Shown: positions 24,325-33,970 of the stretch, piece by piece
Layout of the letters: each line of letters starts with the position of its first letter
Numbering within the stretch: position 1 is the stretch's first letter
Assembly (NCBI GenBank): GCA_024760905.1
Contig: CM045746.1
Location: 8,212,966-8,276,965 of the forward strand
Length of the DNA stretch: 64,000 nucleotides
Direction of reading: 5' to 3'
Source: Plotosus lineatus
Taxonomy: Eukaryota > Chordata > Actinopteri > Siluriformes > Plotosidae
Program-made: the position numbers and the translations under genes
Notes under the pieces: model-generated
Told to the model about the DNA's origin: nothing
Seen by the model: only the letters and a program-made list of their open reading frames with translations
The model's database searches: none

Positions 24325-26786
24325 GTATGTGCGTTAATAAAAAATGTTTAATAATGGTTTAATTAATAAATATGTTAATAAAATGTTTAAATGGTTTAAT
24401 AAATAATTTTCTTTTACTTTTAACACATATTTCATACAAAATTGGTGGACTTTTATCATTTTTAAAGGGTTTATGGGGTATTTTTGGGAGCCTTGGAACG
24501 AATCATGCGTTTTACATGTAAAATGCGCCTCTACTTACGAAAACTCCAGATTCCGAAAAAGGCTCTGGAACGGATTAATTTCGTAAGTAGAGGGCCGACT
24601 GTATTTATTTCTTGACTTTTTCTATGAAGATCCTGTAAAGGGTTGTTAATATTTGGTTATTTGTGGCTTTCTGGAAAAGAATAAATGTTTACGTTTACGC
24701 CGGCCCCCATCAGAAGGGAAAAGTTATGTGGCCCTCACAGGAAAAGGTTTGGGGACCCCTGATGTACCAGTTTGAATTTGCGTGTTCATGTGTGAGTGTA
24801 TGGAATTGATATCATTGTTAACAGTGAAATGGTATTTAAAATCTCTTTCGGAAAAAAAACAGCTCCTGTGTTTGCCTTCTAGAGCCAGCTGGGTCAGGAC
24901 ATGTGTGTATGGTGTGTGTGTGTGGGTTTGGGTGTGTGTGTATTCATGCCCTTGCTGGTATGCTCACTTGTGTAAACTGTTTTTTCCACAGTACACAGGA
25001 TAACAATCTCCAGACAAGCCCCTCTCCACACCGCTCTCACTTCACATGCATGTGCACTGCGCGTGTGACTTCAGTGCATAGGCACAAACCCATGAACCTT
25101 TTAAAAGGCTTTACAACCCATGATGCACTACATTTCCTGCGAATCCGTGTTTCATCTGCTCTGCGTTATTACGATCAGATCATATTTGGCTCATGATCCC
25201 ATTACATCATTCACTGATTTTCAGTATGGGCCTGTGAATGAGCTGTTGCTATAGAAACATGTTCGAGAGCACAGGATACAGTATAAAGTTGCAATGTTGT
25301 ATACAATCATTTCGCACCTCTAGTCCAATCAGAACCGAATATATATATATATATATATATATGCTGAGAGATTAATCCAAATTTAATTGCTCAAAATAAC
25401 ACCATCACACAAATCTCATTCTTTAAATTTATTTACTATAAGCAATTTTATTGGGGCAGTGGTGGTCTAGTGGTATAGGGCGCAGGATCACTGATCCTAA
25501 GGTTGGGGGTTCGAGTCCCCACAAGGTTGTCACTGTCTCCCCAGTGCAGCTAACTGGGTTATCAAAGGCGGGCCATGTCTCTCACTGTCTATGGTGAGAG
25601 GTTCATGTAAAAGAACCATTGCTGACTTTCTTAAAGAGGAGCTGCAAAGCCGTCAGCGTGTTTCTGTCCCTTGTTAAAGGGTTGTGACAGGAAGGGCATC
25701 CGACGTAAAAACCTCTGCCAAATCAAAAGTGCGAATCAGATGATTCGCTGTGGCGACTCCCGAGAACGGGAAAAAGCCGAAAGAAAAGAAGACTATAAGC
25801 ACTTTTATAAATAATACCTTGAAACCTTCTAGATATGTTGCACTGAGCATTTTCTTTTCTATCTCTAGCACTAATGTTTTTTCATCCCTCATCTTTCCTC
25901 CCATTGAATTCAATTCATTTTTCAAACACAATCTGCTCATAGAGTTTAAACACCAGGACAGCGAGGTTGTCATCTCACATAACCCTGGCATGACTTTTTC
26001 TCTGCTCCTTTCCTCCTTCTTTTCTTGTTCATTCCTTTATTCCCCATAGAATAGGTTGGTGTTACTCCTCCATCAAACAGGGTTCATGGATTTAACGGCG
26101 AAGTTAAGTCGAAGTTAAGTACATCATGATACCATGAAGTACTCATCAGGGCGGCACGGTGGAGTAGTAGTTAGCACGTCCGCCTCACAGCAACAAGGTC
26201 TGGGTTCGATTCCCAGCCTGGGTGTTTCTGTGTGAAGTTTGCATGTTCTCCTGTAGGGTTTCCTCCAGACACTCGGGTCTCCAAAAAAATGCACACTAGG
26301 TTAATTGGCTGTTCCTAAGCTCACCTCGGTGTGCGTACAAATGGTTGTGTGAGTGTCGGCTCTGCGATGGCCTGACGAGCTGCCCAGGGTGTACCTCGCC
26401 CAGAGTCAGCTGAGATTGGTGCCAGCCTCCCTGCGACCCTAATTAAGATTAAGTGGTTTCGAAAATGAATGAACAAACTCATCACTAATTAGCGATAACA
26501 ACAATTACATGTTCTGATTTATAGGTAATTACACATTGAATCTGTTCTGGTATCTTATTTAATTCCCCCTTTTATAAAACTGTAAACAAAATAATAATCA
26601 GCCAGAGATGGATAATCGCCATTAAAGAAGTTTACTGAGAAATTCTGAATGAGTGAATGAACCACGTCTTTAAAGTTAAATGTGGTAAAACTGCAGAAAA
26701 TGAAAAATGAATAACTCCGTCCTTCCTGGAGACCCTGTGTGAACTCAAGGAAACGCTATGGTTCTCACGGGGGCGGGGGGAGGAGA

Positions 26787-26853
<67 letters not shown>

Positions 26854-27718
26854 GGGAGGTCTAGGAATCGTAACTGTAACTGAAAGTCATGAAATTAATC
26901 TTAAAGCAGACTTCCTTTAGACTGAGGGATATGCGTTCAAAAGACATTTTACCATTTTGATTAAATAGGACTACACTAGACTGTTGTTGAGAGGGGAAGC
27001 TCAACGTGAACTGGATTTTAGGATAAAATCGACACAATTGCAAAAAGGGATTTCATACAGGATTTATAAACAACAACAACAAAGTTGTCGTGATTGAGAG
27101 AAATAACCAGCAACTGCTCACTGGCAGCGCTGACAGACATGCTGTGAACGAAACGCTAGCAAACTACTCAAACACCACCGTGATCGTTTCACATGATTCT
27201 CATCAGTCCACTCTGGGTGTGGCCTAAATCACACACGCAAGAAATATCTACAGACAGAGACACCTGACCAGAGAGACAGGAGGACAGAAGCGCAGAGGAG
27301 GAGAAAGACAGATAGATGGACAAACAGAGAGAGAGCGAGTCAGATAGGAAGAGAAAGATAGAGAGGTAGAAATGACAGTAAGCGAGAGAGGGGGGGGGGG
27401 GGAGAAAGGGGGACATCTAAGACAGAGTGCTATCTACTGTATACACAGAAAGCAAGAAAGAAAGAGTGAAAACAGAACAAATTTGAGAAACAGGGAGAGA
27501 GAGAGAGAGAGACAGAGAATGGGCGAGAGAGGGGTGGGAGGTGCGGGGAGAGAAAGCAGGCAAATTTTTGACCAAACATGGCCGTCTGTCTCAGAGCTGA
27601 ACCACAGAATGAGTGGAGCGATAGCATCGAGAGCCAAATCTCATTAGAACAGAACTACAGCTGGAAAACTTCACACAAAAACAAAGCGATGTCCAACTGT
27701 CCATCTGTGGAGGAACCA

Positions 27719-27768
<50 letters not shown>

Positions 27769-28562
27769 TTCCCAACAAGTCATGGAAAGATAGAAAGATA
27801 AAAAACAATCCTTTGAGACTTCTATAATAAGTTTAAAGGCGGCCAAGAATGAGAACGAAAGTTTATTAATAGATATAAATATATTATAAACCTACAAATA
27901 AATTAATAGTATAAAATATAAATATCATGAATATGAATATAAAGCCCAAAATATAAATATAAAAATTAATAAAGCTTAATATTAATATTAAAATTAAATC
28001 AAACTTACACCCAAAAATAAATATAAACCTAAATAGAACTGAAGATGGTGACACAGTGGCGTAGTGGTTAGCACGTCTGCCTCACAGAAAGATGGTCCTG
28101 GGTTCGATCCCCAACTAGGGCGTTTCTGTGTGGAGTTTGCATGTTCTGCCCGTGCTTGCGTGGGTTTCCTCTGGGTATTCCGGTTTCCTCCCACAGTCCA
28201 AAAACATGCACAGTAGGTTAATTGGCTGTTCCAAATTGCCCCTAGATGAGAGAGTGAGTGTGAATGGTTGTGTGAGTGTTGGCCCTGCGATGGTCTGTCG
28301 AGCTGTTCAGGGTGTACCCCGCCTTGCCTGAAATCGGTTGAGATGGACTCTGGACTCCCTGCAACCCTAAGTAGGATTGAGTGGCTCAGAAAATTAATCA
28401 ATTAATATAAATAATAAAATCAATATAAAATGAAATATAAATACACATAAAATGAAATATAACCCCGCAAAATAAACATGAACATAAAAATAAATAGTAA
28501 TATACTATAAACCTAGATATAAAACTAAATATAAATATAAGCATAAACCTAAATATAAACCC

Positions 28563-28634
<72 letters not shown>

Positions 28635-29717
28635 AAAAGTAATAAACCCAAATATAAATATAAATATAAACCTAACAATAAATACAAAATTAAATGGAAC
28701 TCCCCCAAAATAAATATAAAAATAAATAGATGTATAAACCTAAATAGATATAAAACTGTATAAACATAAAACTAAATACAAGGGCAATGGTGGTCTAGTG
28801 GTATAGGGCGCTGGATCACTGTTCCCAAGGTTGGTGGTTCGAGTCCCACTCACCACAGGGTGTCTCTGTCCCCCCCCCCCAGTACACTAACTGGGTTATC
28901 AAAGGCGGGACATGTCTCTCACTGTCTATGGTGAGAGGTTCATGTAAAAGAACCATTGCCGACAAGCGTAGCTGCAAAGCTATCAGCGTGTTTCCGCACT
29001 GCAATGGCCTGGCGAGTTGTACAGGGTGTACTCTGCCCTCGCCCGAAGTCGGCTGGGCTGGGTGCCAGCCTCCCCGCGACCCTAATTAGGATTGCGCGGT
29101 TACAGAAAATGAACTGAACTGAACTAAATACAATTACAAACTTAACATCAAAGAAAATATGAAATACAGTGAATATTTATATAACCTAACTATAAATATA
29201 TCAATATTTTCCACTGAAAGTGTATCTTCATATGTGTAACACGAACTCTCTTATAATTCCAACTTTATTTCTCAGAATTCCAACTTCTCAGCTTATTTCG
29301 TGCCATGTGAAAAATTTTAATCCCCATAAAAATGTTTGAATTTCAAAAAAAAAAATTAAGTTATAAATACGCAAACATCTTTTGTATATTCCTGGGAACA
29401 GAGTTTCCATAGAAACCAGCAACAAAACACCAATTAATTCACTTCCTGAATAATTTATTTCGATAAGGGAAACAGTCCCAGTCATGAAATCTGCGATATT
29501 TATACTTGTCCAGGAATCTTCAGTGTTGGTGAGGCTCGAGATAAACAGATGGATCAGATCCAGTTTAAATGTTTATGGGTCGGCCCTGGTTCAGTAAAGT
29601 GAGCCGCAATAATCCAGTTCAGGAACAGGTGGGAGTGTTCCCCAACTCTGCCTTCCTCACCGGTGATTCACTGCTGAACTTTTAGCATCGTTCTCTCTCT
29701 CTCTCACACACACAAAC

Positions 29718-29784
<67 letters not shown>

Positions 29785-29919
29785 TGCGTTCTCTTTCTCT
29801 CCCTCATTTTATTTGGCATTTACAATTACAGTAAATCTATCTTGGACGCTGGACTGGATCATGTTCAGAACCGGGCCTCTATTTAATCCAGCCATGAGAA
29901 ATCAATCTGAGTATTTCTT

Positions 29920-30009
<90 letters not shown>

Positions 30010-30172
30010 TGCTTCTATTCAGGTTACTCAAGTTGAAATTGGCTATTATAGACTATACTGTATCTGAACACACACTCACCTTAGCAATAGTGAGAGGTTG
30101 ATTGAAATCTTTTCCTCCAAGCAGCCGGAAGCCCCACGGTGCTGGTCCATCCAATATGACACAGTGTGCCAT
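11174..30172 (-). CDS. pdlim3: PDZ and LIM domain protein 3 (ALP), six coding exons, complete
   Basis: Exons, minus strand: 30080-30172, 15958-16109, 15795-15879, 15521-15708, 12218-12351, 12005-12104, 11174-11342. All joins are GT-AG and phase-consistent. The total of 921 nt gives 306 residues plus TAG, close to the short mammalian ALP form. The PDZ domain opens with [11 protein letters not shown] (about residues 10-20) and continues as [11 protein letters not shown] motif ([15 protein letters not shown]) lies at about 145-159. One C-terminal LIM domain has ligands C243, C246, H263, C266, C269, C272, C290 and H293. The family binds alpha-actinin through PDZ and ZM at muscle Z-discs and stress fibres. 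Intron 1 is about 14 kb and packed with transposons. The neighbour sorbs2 supports the orthology. Counting every listed segment there are seven coding exons; the ZM exon at 15521-15708 may be alternatively spliced, as in mammals. Confidence 0.93.
11345..11402. repeat. (GA)n microsatellite serving as pyrimidine tract
   Basis: On the pdlim3 strand this is a pure (CT)n run ending at the acceptor of the last exon. Confidence 0.92.
11431..11772 (+). mobile_element. V-SINE (DANA/HE1-like) in pdlim3 last intron
   Basis: Carries a diverged tRNA head (tggttcgcacatccacctcac), the conserved centre gtttctgtgtggagtttg and a (gaat)n end. Opposite in orientation to pdlim3. Confidence 0.8.
12005..12104 (-). 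CDS. pdlim3: pdlim3 exon with first LIM zinc ligands
   Basis: Encodes [10 protein letters not shown] and then [11 protein letters not shown]. Acceptor CTTCCAG; donor GTGAGTG after the GT of a split valine codon. Confidence 0.92.
12160..12207. repeat. (TG)n microsatellite
   Basis: Pure TG run, about 10 bp from the pdlim3 exon 12218-12351 donor. Confidence 0.95.
12218..12351 (-). CDS. pdlim3: pdlim3 pre-LIM exon flanked by complementary dinucleotide tracts
   Basis: Encodes ESDVYRML and [12 protein letters not shown], conserved upstream of the ALP LIM domain. 134 nt, not a multiple of three. On the gene strand it is preceded by (TG)n (plus CA, 12357-12430) and followed by (CA)n (plus TG, 12160-12207). 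Confidence 0.9.
12357..12430. repeat. (CA)n microsatellite
   Basis: Pure CA run starting about 6 bp from the acceptor side of the same pdlim3 exon. Confidence 0.95.
12584..12950 (+). repeat. 36-bp minisatellite, first half
   Basis: About ten units resembling tctgtcagtctctgtaaagg plus aggtgtggcttctgag. The array resumes at 15078 beyond inserted elements. Lies in a pdlim3 intron. Confidence 0.9.
12957..13102 (+). mobile_element. 3' fragment of the RTE-tailed SINE
   Basis: Matches the 3' part of the SINEs at 25454 and 21870: gtcagcgtgtttctgtcccc, agggcatccgacgtaaaaacc and an A-rich aagaagaaaaag end. Head absent. Confidence 0.75.
13145..15042 (+). mobile_element. RTE-like LINE, 18-bp TSD, one internal deletion
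   Basis: ttgaaatcaaataaaatc flanks it at 13127-13144 and 15043-15060. A frame open from 13584 to 14996 encodes about 470 residues of reverse transcriptase: [31 protein letters not shown], then the C-terminal [10 protein letters not shown] and ICCGDP end. Compared with the 17675 copy it lacks about 300 nt at about 13665, which joins two parts out of register. The 3' end is (GAAGAA)n. It splits the 36-bp minisatellite. Near-intact frame and perfect TSD indicate a young insertion. Confidence 0.93.
15078..15270 (+). repeat. 36-bp minisatellite, second half
   Basis: Degenerate units (gtgtggcttctgtgtctatcag type) continuing the array that stops at 12950. Confidence 0.8.
15521..15708 (-). CDS. pdlim3: pdlim3 ZM-motif exon
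   Basis: Begins EYRPIGTG and contains the ZASP-like motif [18 protein letters not shown], which in ALP/ZASP contacts the alpha-actinin rod. Strong donor GTGAGTG. Confidence 0.92.
15795..15879 (-). CDS. pdlim3: pdlim3 exon 3 (linker)
   Basis: Encodes [20 protein letters not shown] and ends ETERQ. Acceptor GATTTAG. The donor GTTCGC is weak but phase-correct. Confidence 0.85.
15958..16109 (-). CDS. pdlim3: pdlim3 exon 2 (rest of PDZ)
   Basis: Acceptor TGCTCAG, phase 0. Encodes [18 protein letters not shown] and the HCEAQNRMK helix, ending LTIQ plus two bases. Confidence 0.92.
16172..16466 (-). mobile_element. Third SINE family, tRNA-headed
   Basis: On the minus strand the head reads gccggtggtttagtggttat, with a box B-like gttcaaatccc further in. 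The body includes aggagttgaactcctggtcg. Lies in pdlim3 intron 1. Confidence 0.65.
16467..17420. other. pdlim3 intron 1, unique-looking DNA
   Basis: No exon seen. The part at about 17281-17370 is similar, in inverse orientation, to about 21330-21410. Confidence 0.5.
17675..19480 (+). mobile_element. 5'-truncated RTE-like LINE, 21-bp TSD, one frameshift
   Basis: The flanking duplication (starting attaacatatta) is at 17654-17674 and 19481-19501. Frames at 17711-18817 and 18808-19443 together give an almost complete reverse transcriptase C-terminal half, with [23 protein letters not shown] and the [11 protein letters not shown] end. They are broken by a single missing A at about 18797 (cagaaatcag where the 13145 copy has cagaaaatcag). 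The start is truncated within the ORF. This is the best local reference for the family. Confidence 0.94.
19539..19569. repeat. (CA)n microsatellite
   Basis: Pure CA run inside the TIR element, followed by CT-rich DNA. Confidence 0.9.
20585..20998 (+). mobile_element. Full-length V-SINE, 12-bp TSD, unusual 3' module
   Basis: tRNA head gcggcacggtggcgtagtgg, box B gggtttgattcccgg and the V-SINE centre gagtttgcatgttctccccg. A 3' module of about 200 bp follows (ttccggtggcgccgagacag ... gggactgacggaggccta). tacatacatgca is repeated at 20573-20584 and 20998-21009. The same module is in the copy at 53334-53743. Confidence 0.9.
21010..21870. other. pdlim3 intron 1, no recognised feature
   Basis: A frame at 21568-21801 is open for 77 codons but has no recognisable domain or splice context. 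Confidence 0.4.
21870..22216 (-). mobile_element. RTE-tailed tRNA SINE
   Basis: The head (revcomp of ccaccactgcccc) is at 22216. The 3' tail at the low end reads revcomp ttcagctttttcccttttac and gtcgcacagcaaatcatctg, related to the RTE terminus. ggctgtatatacta occurs at 21836-21849 and after the head at about 22217-22230, a likely TSD. Confidence 0.82.
22422..22541. repeat. (TG)n tract
   Basis: About 120 nt of TG with GAGTG and CTGTG interruptions. Confidence 0.93.
22633..24761 (+). mobile_element. hAT transposon remnant, 8-bp TSD, nested MITE
   Basis: Ends begin cagaggcccccagac and end ggtttggggacccctg. Flanks atgtatca (22625-22632) and atgtacca (24762-24769) differ at one base of eight, the hAT TSD length. 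At about 22865-23385 broken frames resemble the N-terminal part of a hAT transposase of the GTF2IRD2/ZBED type ([44 protein letters not shown]). The rest of the transposase is missing. 23542-24600 is a separate MITE. Confidence 0.8.
23542..24600 (-). mobile_element. TIR MITE (same family as 17421-20018) inside a hAT
   Basis: Ends agtcggccctctacttacga and its inverse at 24581-24600. Internal homology to the 17421 element, reversed (the block around 24400-24480 mirrors 17540-17640). It contains (TG)n at 24267-24333 and no coding capacity. Confidence 0.82.
25454..25790 (+). mobile_element. RTE-tailed tRNA SINE with TSD
   Basis: Complete: head ggggcagtggtggtctagtg, box B ggttcgagtcc, and tail gattcgctgtggcgactccc then gccgaaagaaaag. 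Flanks ctataagcaatttta (about 25436-25450) and ctataagcactttta (about 25794-25808) differ once. Confidence 0.88.
26149..26476 (+). mobile_element. V-SINE, 8-bp TSD
   Basis: gcggcacggtggagtagtag head, a shortened centre and an ...aatgaatgaacaa end. actcatca is repeated at 26141-26148 and 26477-26484. Confidence 0.8.
26788..26852. repeat. (TG)n microsatellite
   Basis: Uninterrupted TG run in pdlim3 intron 1. Confidence 0.95.
26853..27720. other. pdlim3 intron 1, purine-rich low complexity
   Basis: GA-rich at 27250-27560, including a G homopolymer of about 11 at 27391. No exon recognised. Confidence 0.5.
27721..27767. repeat. (CA)n microsatellite
   Basis: Pure CA run. Confidence 0.95.
28047..28395 (+). 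mobile_element. V-SINE copy
   Basis: cacagtggcgtagtggttag head, V-SINE centre tgtgtggagtttgcatgttc, and a 3' part with ctgcgatggtctgtcgagct. Ends are less sharp; no TSD was assigned. Confidence 0.82.
28400..28780. repeat. AT-rich degenerate ATAAA-type tandem repeat with (TA)n core
   Basis: Irregular aaatataaa-like units on both sides of a TA tract at 28567-28631. Similar units begin near 27890, before the V-SINE. Confidence 0.8.
28782..29121 (+). mobile_element. tRNA SINE with V-SINE-type tail, 12-bp TSD
   Basis: tRNA head as at 449; tail ctgcaatggcctggcgagtt ... ggttacagaaaatgaact. aactaaatacaa is repeated at 28770-28781 and 29122-29133. Confidence 0.87.
29700..29781. repeat. (CA)n microsatellite
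   Basis: CA run downstream of pdlim3 exon 1 in the gene's direction, within intron 1. Confidence 0.95.
29921..30006. repeat. (CT)n(GT)n microsatellite
   Basis: A CT run of about 25 nt joins a GT run of about 60 nt, about 75 bp from pdlim3 exon 1. Confidence 0.95.
30080..30172 (-). CDS. pdlim3: pdlim3 exon 1 (start codon, PDZ carboxylate-binding loop)
   Basis: ATG at 30172-30170. Encodes [20 protein letters not shown] and on to TIAK, matching the fixed PWGFRL opening of PDLIM PDZ domains. Strong donor GTGAGTG, phase 0. Confidence 0.93.
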
Positions 30173-30228
30173 GCCCGTTGCAGTGTGTGTGTACTCAAGC
30201 AGAATGGAGCAGTCCCGTGTTTAGGCTC

Positions 30229-30238
30229 TATTAAAAAC
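30229..30238 (-). promoter_or_regulatory. A/T-rich MEF2-like site upstream of pdlim3
   Basis: tattaaaaac, about 57-66 bp upstream of the pdlim3 ATG, is one mismatch from the MEF2 consensus when read with its preceding C. Muscle regulation of ALP is known; use of this site is a guess. Confidence 0.2.
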
Positions 30239-30283
30239 AGGAAAAGACCCCACCTCCCAGGATGAGCTGTTGGATAGATCATA

Positions 30284-30284
<1 letters not shown>

Positions 30285-30331
<47 letters not shown>
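30285..30331. repeat. (CT)n microsatellite
   Basis: Pure CT run about 115 bp upstream of the pdlim3 ATG, in the likely promoter or 5' UTR. Confidence 0.95.
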
Positions 30332-30337
<6 letters not shown>

Positions 30338-30339
30338 TG

Positions 30340-30990
30340 TCTCTCTCTCCCCTTTTTTAATCTTTGATTCCCTGCTTCCTTCATCCCATGGTACTTCTAC
30401 AGTACTGACCTGAGATCAGTACTGTAACTCACATGAATATCTATATTTACCTGAGCTTAGGAAATTAATCTTTTTTGTGGGGGTGGGGGGTGGGGGCAGG
30501 GGGGGGGGTTGCTGAATTTGTGATAAAGTTTATTCTACAGACCTTTGGTCAGTTGTGTGGGTTATTAAAGCTCATCTGGGTGTATTGACATCAATAAAAT
30601 AAAGTGAGGAAACTTGAAGGAAAGGAAATTTTGGAGGCTTCAATCCTGTCTGTTTAACTGGAAAAGGAAATCAGGTTGTCCTTTAGAAATGTTACTTATT
30701 TTTGCTTCATTTTCTTAACCCAGGCTTTTTTAGGTCACTGCTCAGTGCAAATAAAACTATGATGCACTCACCACCATGCTTCTCAACAGAGCCAATCTAT
30801 TCAAGGGCTGAGATATCATATGTCTATGCAGTTTACTGTATAACCAAAGCCTGAATACAATACTTTTGTTATTCCTACAACCCTAAAGATGCACCCACAT
30901 AGAAAGTAAAGAGCAATAAACCACCATGAAAAATGAGTGAACAATGTGAAGTGGGCGGGTCAACCAATCTGAGTTTAAAGATACAAAATA
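30340..30990. other. Intergenic upstream of pdlim3
   Basis: A G-rich patch (about 30478-30510) and no other recognised feature. Confidence 0.4.
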
Positions 30991-30995
30991 TAAGA

Positions 30996-31086
30996 TTGAC
31001 AGAGAGGATAGGGTGAGATGGAGGCAGATCATTTGCTGTGGCGACCCCCGAAGGGAACAGCCAAAAGGAAAAGAAGAAGAAGAAGA
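30996..31086 (+). mobile_element. Short RTE-like 3' terminal fragment
   Basis: Only the last about 90 bp of the LINE: gacagagaggatagggtgag, ctgtggcgacccccgaaggg and the (gaaga)n tail. An extreme 5' truncation. Confidence 0.85.
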
Positions 31087-31269
31087 TGTCGGCAAACACT
31101 GATTTCTTCAAACCTTTGCGGTCAAGAAAAAGTGAACATGAGTTTAATGATTCTGCCCACATCTAAATCGAAGACATTATTGTAATGTGATTTACAACTG
31201 CACACCGAAATTTTAATAACCAGAAATATCACACTTGGGTCCATGATACCGAAATGATCAGCATACATA

Positions 31270-32500
31270 CTGGATTCCAAAAAAACTGGGACACTATACA
31301 AATGGTGAATAAAAACAGAATACAATGATGTGGAAGTGCCAAATTTCAATATTTTATTCCGAATAGAATATAGATAACAGGGTCAAAAGTATGAACTGAG
31401 AAATGTATTATTTTAAGAAAAAAATAGTTGATATTAAATTTCATGGTGTCAACAAATCTCAAAAAAGTTGGGACAAGGCCATTTTCACCACTGTGAGGCA
31501 TCCACTCTTCTTACAACAGTCTGCAAATGTCTGGGGACCGAGGAGACAAGTTTCTCAAGTTTAGAAACAGGAATGCTGTCCCATTCTTGTCTAATACAGG
31601 CCTCTAATTGTTCAACTGTCTTGGGCTTTCTTTGTTGCACCTTCCTCTTTATGATGCGCCAAATGTTCTCTATAGGTGAAAGATCTGGACTGCAGGCTGG
31701 CCATTTCGATACCCGGATCCTTTTCCTACGCAGCCATGATGTTGTAATTAATGCTGCATGTGGTCTGGCATTATCATGTTGAAAAATGCAAGGGCTTCTC
31801 TGAAAGAGACAAAGTCTGGATGGGAGCACATGTTGTTCTCGAACCTGAATATACCTTTCTGCATTGACGGTGCCTTTCCAGATTGTGGAAGCTGCCCATG
31901 CCACATGCACTAATAAGCCCATACTATCACAGATTGAGGCTTCTAAACTGAGCACTGATAACAACTTGGGTTGTCCTTGTCCTCTTTAGTCCGGATGACA
32001 TGGCATCCCAGTTTTCCATAAAGAACTTGACCACAGAACAGTTTTCCACTTTACCACATTCCATTTTAAATGACCCCTGGCCCAGAGAAAGCGCTTCTGG
32101 GTCCTTTCGAATTTCTGGGTCATTTAGAAATAGCTTCTTCTTTGTACTGTAGAGTTTCAGCTGGCAACGGCAGATGGCACGGTGGATTGTGTTCACCAAC
32201 AATGGTTTCTGGAAGTATTGTTGTGTCCATACTGTGATTTCCCTTACAGTAGCATTCTTGTTTATGGTGCAGTGCCGTTTAAGGGCCCGAAGATCACGGG
32301 CATCCAGTATTGTTTTTTGGCCTTGATCCTTACACTTTTTGCTGGGAAACACCTTTCTGATATTGCTCCACTATCTTTCTGCACAACATTGGGGTAATTG
32401 GTGATCCTCTACCCATCTTCACTTCTGAGAGACACTGCCACTCTGAGAAGCTCTTTTTATACTGAATCATGTTGCCAAGGGACCTCGTCAGTGGTAATTG
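31270..32500 (-). mobile_element. Decayed Tc1-like transposon
   Basis: Minus-strand frames at 31485-31964 and 31927-32352 encode C- and N-terminal parts of a Tc1 transposase. Visible are FQHDNARPH, CSPDLSPIENIW and, upstream, a helix-turn-helix-like NATVREITVWTQQYF. They are in different frames with an altered middle, so no intact enzyme is made. The low end has the Tc1-type sequence ccaaaaaaactgggacac. The matching inverted repeat on the other side was not found, so that end is probably lost. Confidence 0.85.
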
Positions 32501-32514
32501 GTCTTCCAGCTGTT

Positions 32515-32905
32515 CGTTATAAGTATATAATTATAAGTTATAAGTGACAATCCATGCTTTATGTCGAAATCACACAACTGTTAAACTCAGACACTGAAGA
32601 TGAATAATTTGATGGATTTGTAGAAGAGAAATGAACTGAAAAGGTGAGTTTATTGTTTTATATTGTTACAACTGAACAATGTTGAGAGTTATTATGAAGT
32701 GTATTGTTTTATATTTTATGTGTTACAACTGAACAATGATGAGAATTCTTGTGAATGAGTTGAATAAAGTTCAACGTAACTGACTTTTGTTTCAGTTAAT
32801 GCGCCTTATAATCTGGTGCACCTTCCATATGTAAATGGGCCGCTCAATTTTTCAGTGATATTGCGCCTTATGATCCGATCCGCCTTATAGCCTGCAAAAT
32901 ATGGT
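32515..32905 (+). mobile_element. Fragment of a mariner/pogo-like element end
   Basis: The stretch gcgccttataatctggtgca ... cgccttatagcctgcaaaatatggta resembles the terminus of Tc1/mariner-pogo MITEs. An internal duplication (gttacaactgaacaatg) is seen twice. No opposite terminus seen. Confidence 0.35.
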
Positions 32906-33039
32906 AAGCTAAGTTAGTGCTAATATAAACTATCTATTAGTGAACCATCTAGAGATTGCTTACTTTATCTGATCTTCCTAACCCAGTCTCCTTTCCTTCC
33001 CAACCATAAGCATCTGTTACTGAAACTTTCCTCTCTTCA

Positions 33040-33970
33040 CTCTTCAGCTATGGATCTCTACTATCAACAAAACCCGAGAAGGCTTCTGTCCCTGCTCCTT
33101 GACTCTCTGAAGTGCTGCAAAGCAATCACAAACAACAGAGCAGCTGAGAGAAAGGGGAAGAAATCTCACCTTGAATCAGATCTGGTTTCCTGCCATCACC
33201 TCCTATACACATTTTCATTTGAGGTGACTTCTGCAAAGACAGCCTTCTACAAGAAAACATTGGACACTGCTGCACAAGACCCATGCAAACTCCACAACAT
33301 CTATTCATCCTTACTCCATCCACCTGCTCCTCCTGCCCCATGTTCCCTGATGGCCAAAGACTGCCAACCTCTTTAATGGGAAGAATAAATCTGTCAGACA
33401 TTCACTCTCACCCCAACTCCTATACAACACGGTATAGATTCCACTTCTCTTTCACTGGCGCAGCTTTCCAGTCTCACAACTGAAGCAATCCCGTGAGTCA
33501 TCTGATCATATGCTACCATCTGCCCACTGGCTCCACACAGACTGTCCATTGATGCTCCCCAGGGCCCAATACTTGGTCCACTCTTCATACTAAGTCCCTC
33601 TGTGATATTATATCCTCAAATGTGTTTTCATATGAGTGCTATGCAGATGACACATGACTTGTTCTCGCTTTACTGCTTTCAGACACTGCTGCTTTTCCTG
33701 GATCTCTGCATGTCTGGCAAGTATCTTCTTATGGATGGACGCTCACCTCAAGCTTAATCCCAGCAAGACTAAATTGCTGTTCATCCCAGCTGACTCATCC
33801 CCACATTAAGATCTTACCATTTCCTTGGACAATGCTGTGATCTCTCCTTCAGTCACTGCATGAAGCCTTGGAATAAACATGGACAATCGCCTGTTATTCT
33901 CTTCTCATGTCACTAATCTTTCTCGATCATGTCGATTTCTTCTCTTGAACATCATGAAGACTTGCGGAAC
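33040..33970 (+). mobile_element. Degenerate L2/CR1-like LINE fragment
   Basis: Plus-strand reading contains FEVTSAKTAFYKK followed by DPCKLHNIYSSLL, then, in shifted frames, a QGPILGP-like stretch near 33555, YADDT near 33640 and MDAHLKLNPSKTKLLF near 33735. The order matches L2-type reverse transcriptases. Several stops and frameshifts. Clade inferred. Confidence 0.72.
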
